Shown here piece by piece: positions 33,801 to 46,100 of a stretch of DNA of 64,000 nucleotides; the first letter of the stretch is position 1; the number at the start of each line of letters is the position of its first letter. The notes beneath the pieces were generated by a model that saw only the letters and a list, made by a program, of their open reading frames with translations, was not told where the DNA came from and made no database searches. The stretch comes from Pachyseris speciosa (taxonomy: Eukaryota > Cnidaria > Anthozoa > Scleractinia > Pachyseridae): positions 1,016,501-1,080,500 of the forward strand of contig JAEMWC010000166.1 in NCBI GenBank assembly GCA_016490735.1. The letters run 5' to 3'. The translations under genes were made by a program, and so were the position numbers.

Positions 33801-36800
33801 TCAAGCATTTTTTGACTCGCAGTGGTATGACGTCCCAATCATATTTTTCGACAGATTGTAACAGAGAACGACAACGTCCTGAAGTACAACAGAGCTTGCC
33901 GTATAATTAAGCTAAAATGCCTTACAGTCATAAGTGAGTTTTCACCCTCATCAAAGTCTGCTGCCTCTGCTTTAATATCTTAAAGTGTCTATATCGTCCT
34001 CTGTTTTTTGTGGTTCTGGTATGTGCATAAAGACTAGATAACTGTTCAAAAAGTGTTTTCGAATTTTGTCGTGTTTTTGCCCTGAAATCATCGTTCAAAG
34101 TTCACGCTTGAGCCACGAACATCACACTAAGGGGCATGGGTCTAGTCCTGATTTGACGTCACAAACTGATTTACATCGCATTAAGTCTTTGTAAACATGC
34201 ATGCAAAGCAATTTGTGACGTCAAAACAGGACAAGGCCCACGCCCTTTACTAGCACGGTCAAGTTTGATGGGCGTGGCTCAAGCGGGAACGACCCTTTCA
34301 GGGCAAAGACAAGGCGGAATTCGAAAAAAAAACGTTTTTGAACAGCTATCTACTCTTTATGTACATACCAGAACCACAGAAAAACAGAAGACGATATAGA
34401 CACTTCAAAAACAAACGAAGCAAACACTGTTAGCAACCGGTTTACCCCTGCTTGATCAACTCTGGCAAACTCGATTAACCTGTCTAGTCTGTAACTGACA
34501 AAGGTTACAGTTCTTGGTCAGATCGTTTGCATGGAGATGAATCTGTTCACTTTCTGTCGAGGTACAAGCATTGCCTTACTAAGATGGAAGAAAAACCTCG
34601 GTCTCCCGATTACAGAATTCTTTTGTCTTCATTGTGAACTGTGCAGGACATTACTTGTACATCAAAACCTCGAACCCAAAAAAGCAAGGTGACATAGCTC
34701 GTCTCATTGGTACACAGTTTATGTGGAAGAATGTAACCGATTGTCAGGTAAGTCTTTTTCTCACCTTAGCTGTGTTTATCTTGAAATTACCTTGAACAAG
34801 CGGGCACCTCCTGTAAGCGGGCACCTTCTGCAAGCGGGCACCTCCTGTAAGCGGGCACCTTCTGTAAGCGGACACCTTCTACAAGCGAGCACCTCCTGTA
34901 AGAGGGCACCTGCTGTAAGCGGGCACCCTCTGTAAGCGGACACCTTATACAAGCGAGCACCTCCTGTAAGAGGGCACCCTTTGTAAGCGGACACCTTCTA
35001 CAAGCGAGCACCTCCTGTAAGCGGGCACCTCCTGCAAGCGGGCACCTTCTGTAAGCGGGCACCTCCTGTAAGCGGGTACCTGCTTTTGCAATTCCAAGTT
35101 TTCACAGATAAAATAAAAACGATGGCGAGTCTCCATTCCCTTAAAAAGGTTTAACCGAGTGTAAGCATGTGCTCTTAGTTCGTGTCAGCAGGATTATAAT
35201 AACCAAACTTATATCTTGCCCTCTTTCAGCTACAATTCTATTATCGTATGCAAGGCATGTGGGGAACCAACACGACAGGATCACTTAGAGTGCGCCTGAG
35301 GAACACAATCACAGGTGTCAACTCTACCCCTATCTGGTCACGGTTTGGTCACCAGGGATACCAGTGGATCCGAGCTAATGTTCCAATCCATACCACCTGG
35401 CCGGTTACCCAGGTATGGTAATGGTTGGGAGACGGGAAGGGAATGATTGGGCTTGGGTGTGGTGTGGGACATATTATGTGTCTCCCCAGCCGCCATCTTT
35501 GATCTCATCTGTGAGCCATGAGTTTGTGATTTCTTCAAAACGTTCGATGCATTTATAATATTGCATCGAAAACAATCAAAGCCAATTGAAATTTTTTTAA
35601 AAGGTTTCGGTGCAAAACTTGACTTTTTTGTCAGAAGGCGACAACACCCACACTTCGAAAAACATGATGGTCAAAATCTGGTCACCAGGTCATATGCGAC
35701 AGCAAAATGTCGAACCAAAATTATCTCCAGGTAACGTTTAAGATTTAACGTTAAAGATTATAAAGCCAGGAATTCCAATGTAACTCAGGTGTTTACCCCT
35801 GAACAGCATTAAATTTCTCCCAAATTATCACTGCTTGATCAAGCATACAGTTTTTGAAAAGAAAGCAAATGGTCAGCAAAGTTAAAATATCTGGATACTG
35901 GTCTTTTTTTCTCCCTACTGTCACTGAAGTAAATATACTAGGAGCAGTGAGGAGATTATGCAGTTTGATGTTGATGCTTAAACGGTTAAAGTATCCGGTA
36001 GGTTTATGGGAGGAACATCTTGACGACTCACTCGTTCCCCTAATACCGTCCCTCGTCAGGTTATTTTTGAAGCCGAGAGAGGACTTACATACCACGGTGA
36101 CACTGCCATCGATGATGTGTCTTTCTCGCCGGAGTGCTACCCAACCGAAGGTAAGACATTGTTTTTCCAACTTAACCCCAAAAAACATGTGTGCCAAATT
36201 TGATGGTAATTCTCCTTTATCACAGTAGTTTTAGGGCAGAACGTACCTCAAAATTAGTGAACTTGGCATATTTGGCAGTCATATCTTTTGTTAAGGGATT
36301 CAATTGTTATTATCATTGTTATAACTGTAAATTACTATACTTTAGATAATAGTTGCCTTAAGATTGTAAAATGTACTCGATAATTCAGTTCTTTTTACTG
36401 TAAGAGAGTTTTTTATTAATTAATAAACTATTTAATATTGTTGCGAAGATGTAGTTCCACAAGCTCTGGCCGACTTGCAGACGTCTGAGTGGTAACGGAC
36501 ATAGGTTTCCCGCTTTCCATGCAAACGTCTGTAGACCTGTTAGACTAAATTGGAGTAGATTTTTGCGGTATTGGAAGGTATTCCTCTCAAGCACAGCCAG
36601 ATCACCAGTTTTTAAAGATGCTATTTCTATGGATTTTTGTTATCTGACGGACGCTTCCATGCTTGAGACACATTATTAGGAATTTCACCGACGCAAAATC
36701 GTTAGCGCGGAAAAAAGGCTTGACAATAACGTCCCAGTACCTTTAACAGCTCTGACCGGTACGGCTCCCTGCTTGTTGGCATTCAGTTTTGTCACTGTTC

Positions 36801-39800
36801 TCTGTATTGCTGAACCTGAGCAAACGAAATGCGTTATGGCTGTTTTTCAGAGGAGTGCCGCTATTTTGAGCCTGTTGTGAAGAAGGAAGATGTGGCAAAA
36901 CAAGGGTCGTCGCGAGATAACAAATATAGTGCCAACTATCGCGGCAATGTTGCGATATAGTTCTTGTACGTATCTAAAAACAATGCAATACGAACAAGAT
37001 TCTCAACATTAAAAATTTCTAAATAGGAAAGCTACCCCACCCTCACTAATGTCAGTGATGTCGAGGGTAAAAGTGGAGGAAAACATGCATGGCGAGTCTG
37101 GCTGCTAATTTAGCAATTTAATTGTAGTTGTTGGCCTGGGCTCTGGGTAGTCGCTAATTTTGGATCTCTATAGGCCTTCTGCGAAATACGAAATCGCAAG
37201 TGAAGTGTGCAATTAATAATTAACTCTTTTTCTACCAGCGATTTGGCCACCTTTTTTTGCAACTTCCGGAGGGTAGGAGGTCGAATCGACCTGGCTTCTC
37301 CATATGAGGGGTTACCACGGAGATTTCGTTGGTCCACAACACCGAAGGCTCTATCCTTGTTGCCACGCTCGTCAAGCTAGCTGTCGTTTGTTTCTAAACG
37401 ATCACTGCAGCTACAATTCGTTACTTATTTGATTTATAAGTGTGTTTTCGAGCCATTTTGCACCTCAGAAGCCCCCTCCCTGCCTGGCATCATAAGGCTG
37501 TGTTGATGGGTAGAGGTAATCCTTTGAAAGAAAACATTTTCACACGAAAACAATTTCACACGAAGTGGGCCGCTCAAAGTATTCGAGCGATTGGTGGCAA
37601 TCCACCGAGCGAAGTCGTTAGTCGTTTTGTGAGTGGATTCCGGGACCTGGCATGGCAATTTTGGCGAGTTTCGACTTGTAAATAATGCAATCGGTGCAAT
37701 AATTTGCCAGCAGGACCGGGTGGCTCGACACGGCTCTAAAAACTATGTGAAATGGAAATTGTCGGACTTCCATGCTGCTGTTAGGCAAGAATATCCCAGA
37801 ATTCCTTTGGGTCACAAACGTGAAAATTGCAGACCGTGAAAAATCAAATAGCGTTAACCACGTCGCGCTAAAGAAGTGAGCAGGAAAAAGTGGAACAAAT
37901 TGCAAGAAGTGGAGTCGAAGTTTGCTGCTAATGTGAACCTTTAACTTCAATAGGAATTTTTGTCTAAAAAAACTTCAAGACAAAGTTGCGTGAATTTTGC
38001 TGTCGTTCGAGGGCGATTTTGGTTTTCAAAGAGAATAAACAGTCATATTAAGTGAAAATTGGGAGTTTCGGTGAGTTTCCGAGGTGATAAAGATTAAAAA
38101 AAGTGACCTTTCTGCAACGACAGTGGTTCATTTCAACCATAGTCCGGGATTTGGGAAAGTTGCAGGTTTTCAAAGCATTGGTCTTCTACGACCAATATTT
38201 GGGTGAGCGGTAGAAATAGAGTTAATACAATTCTAAATAGTAAGCAAAAGAACTTAAGGGTTCTTTAGACGGGTTGCATCACTCTTGGTTCATTCAAGCA
38301 TACTGCTGACTCTGTGTTATCTTTCCTAGCTGTTCATATCTACAAGAACTATGACGTGCGTTTAACGGGTGGCAAAGAGGGCTCATTCGAAGGCCGCGTG
38401 GAGATATACCGTGTGGGCACCTGGGGCACGATTTGTGATGACGGTTGGGGTCTTAGCGATTCCCTGGTTGTTTGCAGACAGCTGGGATACTCCGGCGTAA
38501 AGAGCGTGCATGGAAAGTCCTATTTTGGGGAAGGAAAAGGGCGAATCTGGCTGGACGATCTCGCCTGTAACGGAAACGAGACAAATCTAGGCCGGTGTTT
38601 GCACAATGGGTGGGGTAGCCTTAATTGCACTCACAAGCAAGATACCGGAGTAGTTTGTGATATAGGTAACGTCAATAACCATATACAGAACCGGACTGTA
38701 AGACGTGTGTGATGGCGCGGGGAGGGGGAGTGGGGGGGGGGGGGTGGTGGGGCAGGGGAGACGACTGGAGGGAGATTTTGTTTGTGAAGGGTATCCCTTA
38801 GGTACCATCATGACTCAAAGTTCACCTACCTGAGACAGAACACACAGTTGCCCCCTTTAACACCACCATCTTTGTTTGAGAGTCCTGATATGAATAACTT
38901 ATGATTGGGATTAGGATTTGGATTAGGATAAGGATTACGATTATTATGTTTGTTTTGCTTTGCTTTGACTATTCTCTTAAAAAAAAGCAATACTTAGTTA
39001 TGAGAGCCCTTAGTATACAAAGACAAAAGGCTTGGTTGCAAATTGAACGTCCTAATAGGGCTAACTTTTTATAGGGTTAACGTTCATGGTATCGTAAAGG
39101 CACATTCCATTGTTGGGGAGTCTACTAGAAAAAGATGATTGTGAAAGGATAGTTGACTTCAGTCAAATACAATGTTTATTCTCCGTGGTAAATATGCAGT
39201 TTTGCAGTGGTGCACTTCAACAATAACACCTTCCTCTAATCCTTATTTCCATTTATTTTTGCGCTTTTTGAAAGAGACTTTCTGGGCCATATACCGACCT
39301 ATACCAATCCGTTTTTATCTTTCGTGTAGCCAATTTATGTAAGCAGCAACTTTGATAGCAACATTCTTAAGTTACATTTGCAAACCACTTCTATTTTCAC
39401 AAGATGGCGGCAGCAGAACCAAAGCAATCAGGCTGCGCCACAATAATAGAACCCCCGCGGCGGACAAGTGGAGATATACCGCGATGGCTCGTGGGAAGCC
39501 ATTTGCTTTGACGGCTGGGATATCCACGATGCATTCGTGGCGTGTCGACAGCTCGGGTACCCCGGTGCGGATCGAATCATTCGTGAAAAACCGGGAAATA
39601 TCGACAGTTGTTCCTTGAAAAATGTCCAATGCAACGGAAACGAAGATGCACTTGGAGACTGCATACATGACTGGAGTATAGGAAATTGTAACTATGGATA
39701 CGCCGGCGTCGTTTGTTCCGGTAAGTTTCGGTTTATATTTTCTTACTTTACGTAAAATTTATAAGATATAGATAACTAATCAAGCATCCCATTTTCAGTA

Positions 39801-42188
39801 CATTAAACTGGGATTCTTAGATTAGAATTCTGTTTGCTGCATACTGGAAATATCAAAGCAAGAAATTGACAGCCAATTTCAGCAGACTCGATACTCTAGA
39901 TACAAGAGGCTTAGTTTCTATTCAATCGCCGAATTTTACAATTTTAGACCATAGTTATTAGAAGAAGGGTGCCATATTTCGAATGTCAGTCAAACTTCCC
40001 TTTATTTTGCTGATTGTGTAGATTTTCTGACCAACCATCAACAACAACTAATGTCAATGGCCATCTGTTTTTAAACAATTTCAAGTTAGAAATCTGTCTT
40101 ATATGTTTTACGCTAACACAATTTAGACGAACTGTCATTACAATGCTAACACGTTTAAATTTGATGTTCAGCTCAAGGAACTGCAGAGGGCAATATTCGG
40201 CTGAGTAGCGGCAGCTCCGAAAAGGAAGGGCGCCTCGAAGTGTTTCATCGGGGAGAATGGGGCACAGTTTGCGACCACCGCTGGACTATGGAGAACGCTC
40301 ACGTTGTCTGCCATGAACTTGGATTCACAAGTGTGAGCAAGGTTCTTCAGAGTTTTGGTCCAGGAAGAGGTCGTGTGTGGTTGAATCGAGTCAGTTGTCA
40401 TGGTAACGAAACTGCTCTGGTGGATTGCGCTAGTCCCGGATGGGGAGTGACATCCTGTAACCACCGAGAAGACGTCGGTTTGATTTGTTCGGGTAATTTC
40501 TTGTTCGAGATTGACCTACTACCATCAAATTTTATCGCTTGTTTACGAGAGTGCAAACAAGCCACAACAATAAGTGATGTAGGGGGCGGCAGGAACTAAC
40601 ACTTACTTTGGCGAGTAAACTTTTCACAGTGATGGTGTTTCTTTAGCTCTAAACTAGATGGGACAGTCAACCTTCATTTCAGATAATTTACTCAAGTTAG
40701 CTTGTTGGTCCTTCAATTCACTGAAAATGAAAATCATCATCCTCACTATTACAATCATCATCACTATCATCCTCATCGTCGTCATCATCAAAATGTTATC
40801 TTTTTTTCTTCTCTGTTCTCAGAGGATGTATATGGTGGATGTTACAGAGATACCAGCGATCACGTGATGACGCTAGAATTTAAAGCACCAAGTAAGAAAT
40901 GTCTCACTCCAATATTACAGTGGTTTCCAACCGAGGTTGCGTTCGATTGGTCGTATTCTTAAAAGGAATAAAAAAGAAAGGGCCTTAAGTTACAATACGT
41001 AACAATAGAAAGGGCCGTAAGTTACAATACGTTCAAAACTTTGCCGCGCGAATCATTTGCAACGTTAAAACGTATGACCATATCACTCCTGTACTAAGGA
41101 ATCTACGTTGGCTCCCTGTAAAAACAAATCTGTCTTACCGAGACGCTACCTTAACATTTAAATGTATGAAGGGTTATGCACCTGAATATTTAACTTCCAA
41201 GCTCATTACAAGAGGCAGCGCGTCTGGACGTACAACCAGAAATTCTCAACAACTAAATATTCCTCGTTTTAAAACTGCAACAGGACAGAAAACTTTTCAC
41301 TATAGAAGTGTATCTATCTGGAATAAGCTCGACTCAAGCCTAAAATTATGCAAGAATCCCGCTATTTTCAAAAGAGCCTTGAAAACTCAACTTCTGAACG
41401 AATTTTTATGCCAACAATGATTTTATTTTTAGTCAAATAATTTGTATTGGATATAAGGAACTATATCGTAAGTAGTTAGTTATTTTAATGTAATTTAAAT
41501 GCATATAATAGTTTTTTAGCTTTTTTTATTATCTGTAATCTTACTTGATCTCTTAAAAGCCTCAGATGGGGATGTGTTCAATAAAATGTATGTATGTATG
41601 TATGTATGTATGTATGTATGTATGTATGTATGTATGTATGTATGTATGTATGTACGTATGTAGTTAAAAATTGCTGGTACACGATATTCAAGGGCTATTT
41701 TGTTTCATAAACCCTCTCTTGATCATGATACGGTCTATCGTGCGCAACCTCAGGGGCGGATCCAGAAAATCCAGAAAGAGGGGACCGACGAAATAAATAA
41801 AGCCGCCTGATGCACAATATCAGTTAAAAGTCGGTTGATTATAGAAGCTTTTTTAAAAACTACAGGAAAAAGGGGGAGCCGCGGCCCCTTCGGCCTTACC
41901 CCTAAATCCGCCGTTAAACCTGAATATAGCGAAGTAATTTCATCTACGCTCTGTCACTGAATCAGTAAACATATAAGAATTCAATGATTCTCACTCTATT
42001 TTCAACTAGACTTGAATGTCATTTTTTTTCTCTGTGACAGTTTGAAACAATGGCACAATTTTCGTAACCATTAAAAACCAGAGCAAATAGTGACGTGCGG
42101 CACCTGCTTTCCCGGGATAAATTCTAAAAACGTAGATAAAGTAGCCCTTCCTAAGCTGTGATTTTCCTGCATCGTCACACAACATGCA

Positions 42189-42246
<58 letters not shown>

Positions 42247-42252
42247 TAATGG

Positions 42253-42286
<34 letters not shown>

Positions 42287-43084
42287 AAACAGAAAGAGAT
42301 AACAGCATTGCTGGGGACAGCAAAGATACTAAGGAAAGTACTGTCCCTGTAAGAAGAAGGAAAAGAGAGACCTGGGACCCGTGGTGACTTGTTGTAACCC
42401 GCTCCCAAGAACTTAATGAGTCTATAATGAATGGTAGAACAATCAGATAAGAAATCAAAGTGTTGGAATGTTCTTTCAAGTAAAAAGTTGATGGTGGAAT
42501 TTATCATTGTGATAGGATAGTCAAGTCGAGTAAAGATGAGTAAAGACTTGACTATCCTATCACAATGATAAATTCCACCACACACAGATTTATTCAGAAC
42601 ATTTCATCCGGTGGGAAAGAGGCACAAGTGGAAGACAACAGCGTTCTGCGAGTACCTCTCCCCTTCAAGGATCAAACGTCAGCTAACGCGGTGCGAAGGC
42701 AAATGCGTGATCTCAGTCACAAGATTGGCACTACTTTGCAACCGGTCTTAATTAGCAAGAAACTGGAGCAAGATCTCATGCCCAAAAGAAATCAAGCTTC
42801 CAATCGTAAATCAACAATGCGCTGTGTATTCTTTTTTATGTGATCTGTGTGATGCGGATTATGTTGGCTACACGGCCCGACACCTTCATCAGCGCATTGT
42901 TGAACAAAAAAACTTGACGATTGGAAAACATTTCTTGGAAGCCCATGGGGATATAAACCTCTTCAAAGAAAGCCAGTTAATATATTTGTTTTATTTTTTT
43001 TAAATATTTTATCGCATTTTATCGTTAAATGTTTAAAAAAAATCGCTTCTTATTCGTATAATGAATCGACATAATAATAATAAC

Positions 43085-43124
<40 letters not shown>

Positions 43125-46100
43125 GCAATATATATAGCGCTTATACTATTAAATACCTATGATTTAAGACGCACCTTCCTTGGAACTTGTTTGGTGAAAT
43201 ATTGTTGGCCAGTGTGCATAAGGCGTGTTTGCAATTCTGCGACGACTGCCGACTTCAGCCATTCTGTCAGAGCCCCAGTTCGGTGTGAGTAGCTTCCCCA
43301 CACTTAAGTTTTCTCTTAACATCGACTGACATGACTGAGAGAGTGGAGCTGAGGAATATAAGTAATTGGAAGTAAATTTCTCCTTCCATATTGTAAGGTA
43401 TGACTCCTTTGAGTTGCCGGCGTCGCTGTCAAAGCAAGGGCTACAAGTACGCAGGACTGGAATGGGCCAATGAATGCTACTGTGGAGATCACGTGAGTAA
43501 TTGTAATTCCTTTTCATTAACTCTCGGATGTAATTTAAAGGTTCGCCTGCATCATGACGGAAACATCAAACCATGCTAAGATGTACTTAAAAAATATTAT
43601 TAGGCTACAACATACCCTGTGAGCATAGGCCCTTCGATCTTCCTAGATAAGTCAGGAAGAGGAAGGGACCTCTGCCAGCCGCCTCGATTTTCTTTGATGT
43701 GCCGTTTATCCATCGAAGCGGATGAGTCAGTCCGGTTTGAAACCAGTCAGACCGGTTTAGGCCCAGAAAGCATGCGCCATGCTAGAATTTGCTGGTGCCC
43801 ACGGTTCATTCTTTACATTCGTCTGTTTGACAAAATGGTCGTCGCTTCTCCGTCGAAATGCGTAAAATCTTCTTCTTCATCTTTACAGACAGATGATAAC
43901 AGCGATGAACGAACCAAGTAAATTTTCTTGTGAACTTTGGGCGATGGGCTTGACGACAAAGAGTAGTTTGAACGGAGCTCCCTCCCAGTTGTATGATCAA
44001 ACTGTAACTTTTATGCAACGTTTTTATGAGTCGCTTTACACTGATCGTCTTGCGACAAGACAAAGAGTAGTTTGAACGGAGCTCCCTCCCAGTTGTATGA
44101 TCAAACTGTAACTTTTATGCAACGACTCCTTTTGGTAGTCATGTGGTCTATACACACAACATGACTGAAAAGTGAAGTCAATATTTCCTCTGAAACTTCC
44201 ACATTAAATGTACAACGACATACCGCTCATACATACGTGCAGCTCGTGTTTTGTGCGTCACTTTCAGTTTCACAGGCGTCTTAGAGAACCTAAAGTACAA
44301 GACAATTCCATAAAAACTATTCCATTAAAACTGCCGCCTTTTTGCAACGAATCCTTGAGACTATTTTGCCGTGCAAGTACCTTGCGGAAAAATAGTACTG
44401 TCAATATCTATTGAAAGCGAGGCTGAATAAGGCTGGGTTACATTTGAATTTAATGCGTGCTCAACAGGGAAAGTCGAGGCGGCTGGCAGAGGTCCGTTCC
44501 TCTTCCCGACTTATCTAGAAAGATCGAAGGGCCTCTGCTCTCAGGGAAGCTAGTGGCCCCCACTAGCTACCCTGAGAGCAAGGTAGCTAGATAGTTTGCC
44601 TCTTGTAGGGCCTGGCTTAACTAGAAGGCTTCACATTGCCTATGGCTTCGCTGCAGATTTCCGTTCTTGAAGGGCACGGGCAATTCTTCTGTACGTAGTT
44701 TAATGGCATTGGTTAGAACAGCCTTTTCCCTGTCGTGTTAGGCAGGGAACTTCAGGTGTGGTATGACAGCAATCTAACGGTCACATGTTATTCTGTTAAG
44801 CAGAACGTATCGCGGACAGAAATTTTAAGGAAAGATTTCATCTCCCTTATTGCAGTATGATCGCTACGGCAACTCGACTTCGTGCAACATTCCTTGTTAT
44901 GGAGATTCAACTAAAATTTGTGGAGGCGCGTGGTCACTTTCTGTTTACAACACAGGTGAGCAGCATTTTCGCTATTTTTCTTCGTGCCTAAGTTTCTATG
45001 TAACCCGTATTAAAGCTTAAAAGTTCCAGTGGTGAGCGGAATCTAATTAATAAAATAGAAGAAGAATAAATGATTACCAAACGTACAACGTTTTGATATC
45101 TCAAGGAAAGCTTGCAGTTAAGATTACAATAAATATGTGGATTCTAACAGTAACAAGAGTATACAGGGCAAGTCAATACGACCATTTTTATCTACAAATT
45201 TGGCCCACTGCGGTCACCTGTGTAAGCTGACTGCAATTTTTGCTGTCATGAGACTAACCCCACCCCCCACCCAAAAAAAAAATAAATAAAAGTAAACACT
45301 CCGTTTTAAGTCGCAAAGATGAAAAGAAATTAAACAAATAGGTATCTTATACAATCACATAAGTGAAAGGAAGCTTGCATTCTGATTGGCCATTGAATCG
45401 CGATATCACACAGTCAAGTGCTGGGCTGTTTGTCAACTTTCTACGGAAGATGAAACATGAGAAAAAAAGTAGCAAAACGAATCGTCCAGAGCTTAGGAAG
45501 GGATTCCTTTGCGATTCACCTCGATAATTTCATATTTTGGTTTCTGTTTAGATCCAGTTATTATACCTAAAGCAATTCCTGAACACGCGCCAGTGACACA
45601 GAGTAAGTGATAATTAGTTTGTAAAGAAACGTAGCCTGTGGTGCAACAAATAACGGTGACATCCACTTTACAGTTTCTAGTGACCTGGCAAGTGACTGAA
45701 AGCGGGGCTTGAGTTTTTGTTTGTTTTGACTTAAACCTTGCTTGTTTTGTAAAAAGAAAGGATCATACAGCTCTAGACTCGCCTCCGCTCCATGGCTAGT
45801 TCACTACGAACACATTTATTGGGAAGAAGTACAATTCAGACTAATGAACACTTCTTTAAAATGTGCGTTGTGGGTTACATCTGTAAAATCGAATTTGTTT
45901 CGTTTATTATCTGTCTTTATTCCTCGACTTCAACACCTGGAAAGTGTTTTCAGCTTGGTCCTTCTTTACATTTATCTTTAAGGCTGCACAAGAATAAGAC
46001 GGTCAAGCATATTAACCTTCCGCACCCAGCATTTCGGTGGAGATCACCGATTAGGTTGGATATCATCGCCTCGCTTTCCAAGCAGTTATCAAGACAACAC

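Noticed and set aside
34799..35087. CRISPR-like array
   Set aside because: There are no spacers. It is a tandem minisatellite in eukaryotic intron sequence.
34776..35136. Minus-strand frames with repeated [13 protein letters not shown] peptides
   Set aside because: These are translations of the 17-bp minisatellite, which lies in an intron. Because 17 is not a multiple of three, all frames show the same kind of repeat.
36850..36960. Open stretch [16 protein letters not shown] after an acceptor-like site
   Set aside because: It runs into a stop with no usable donor, and MAM3 and SRCR2 already join in phase 1 without it.
37440..37950. Overlapping frames on both strands as a nested gene
   Set aside because: No domain recognised; both strands are open over the same interval and there is no supporting context.
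42006..42585. Long minus-strand frames of 136-157 codons
   Set aside because: Poly-Tyr/Ser/Leu runs come from the (AAT)n-(GAT)n array, and the rest shows no domain.
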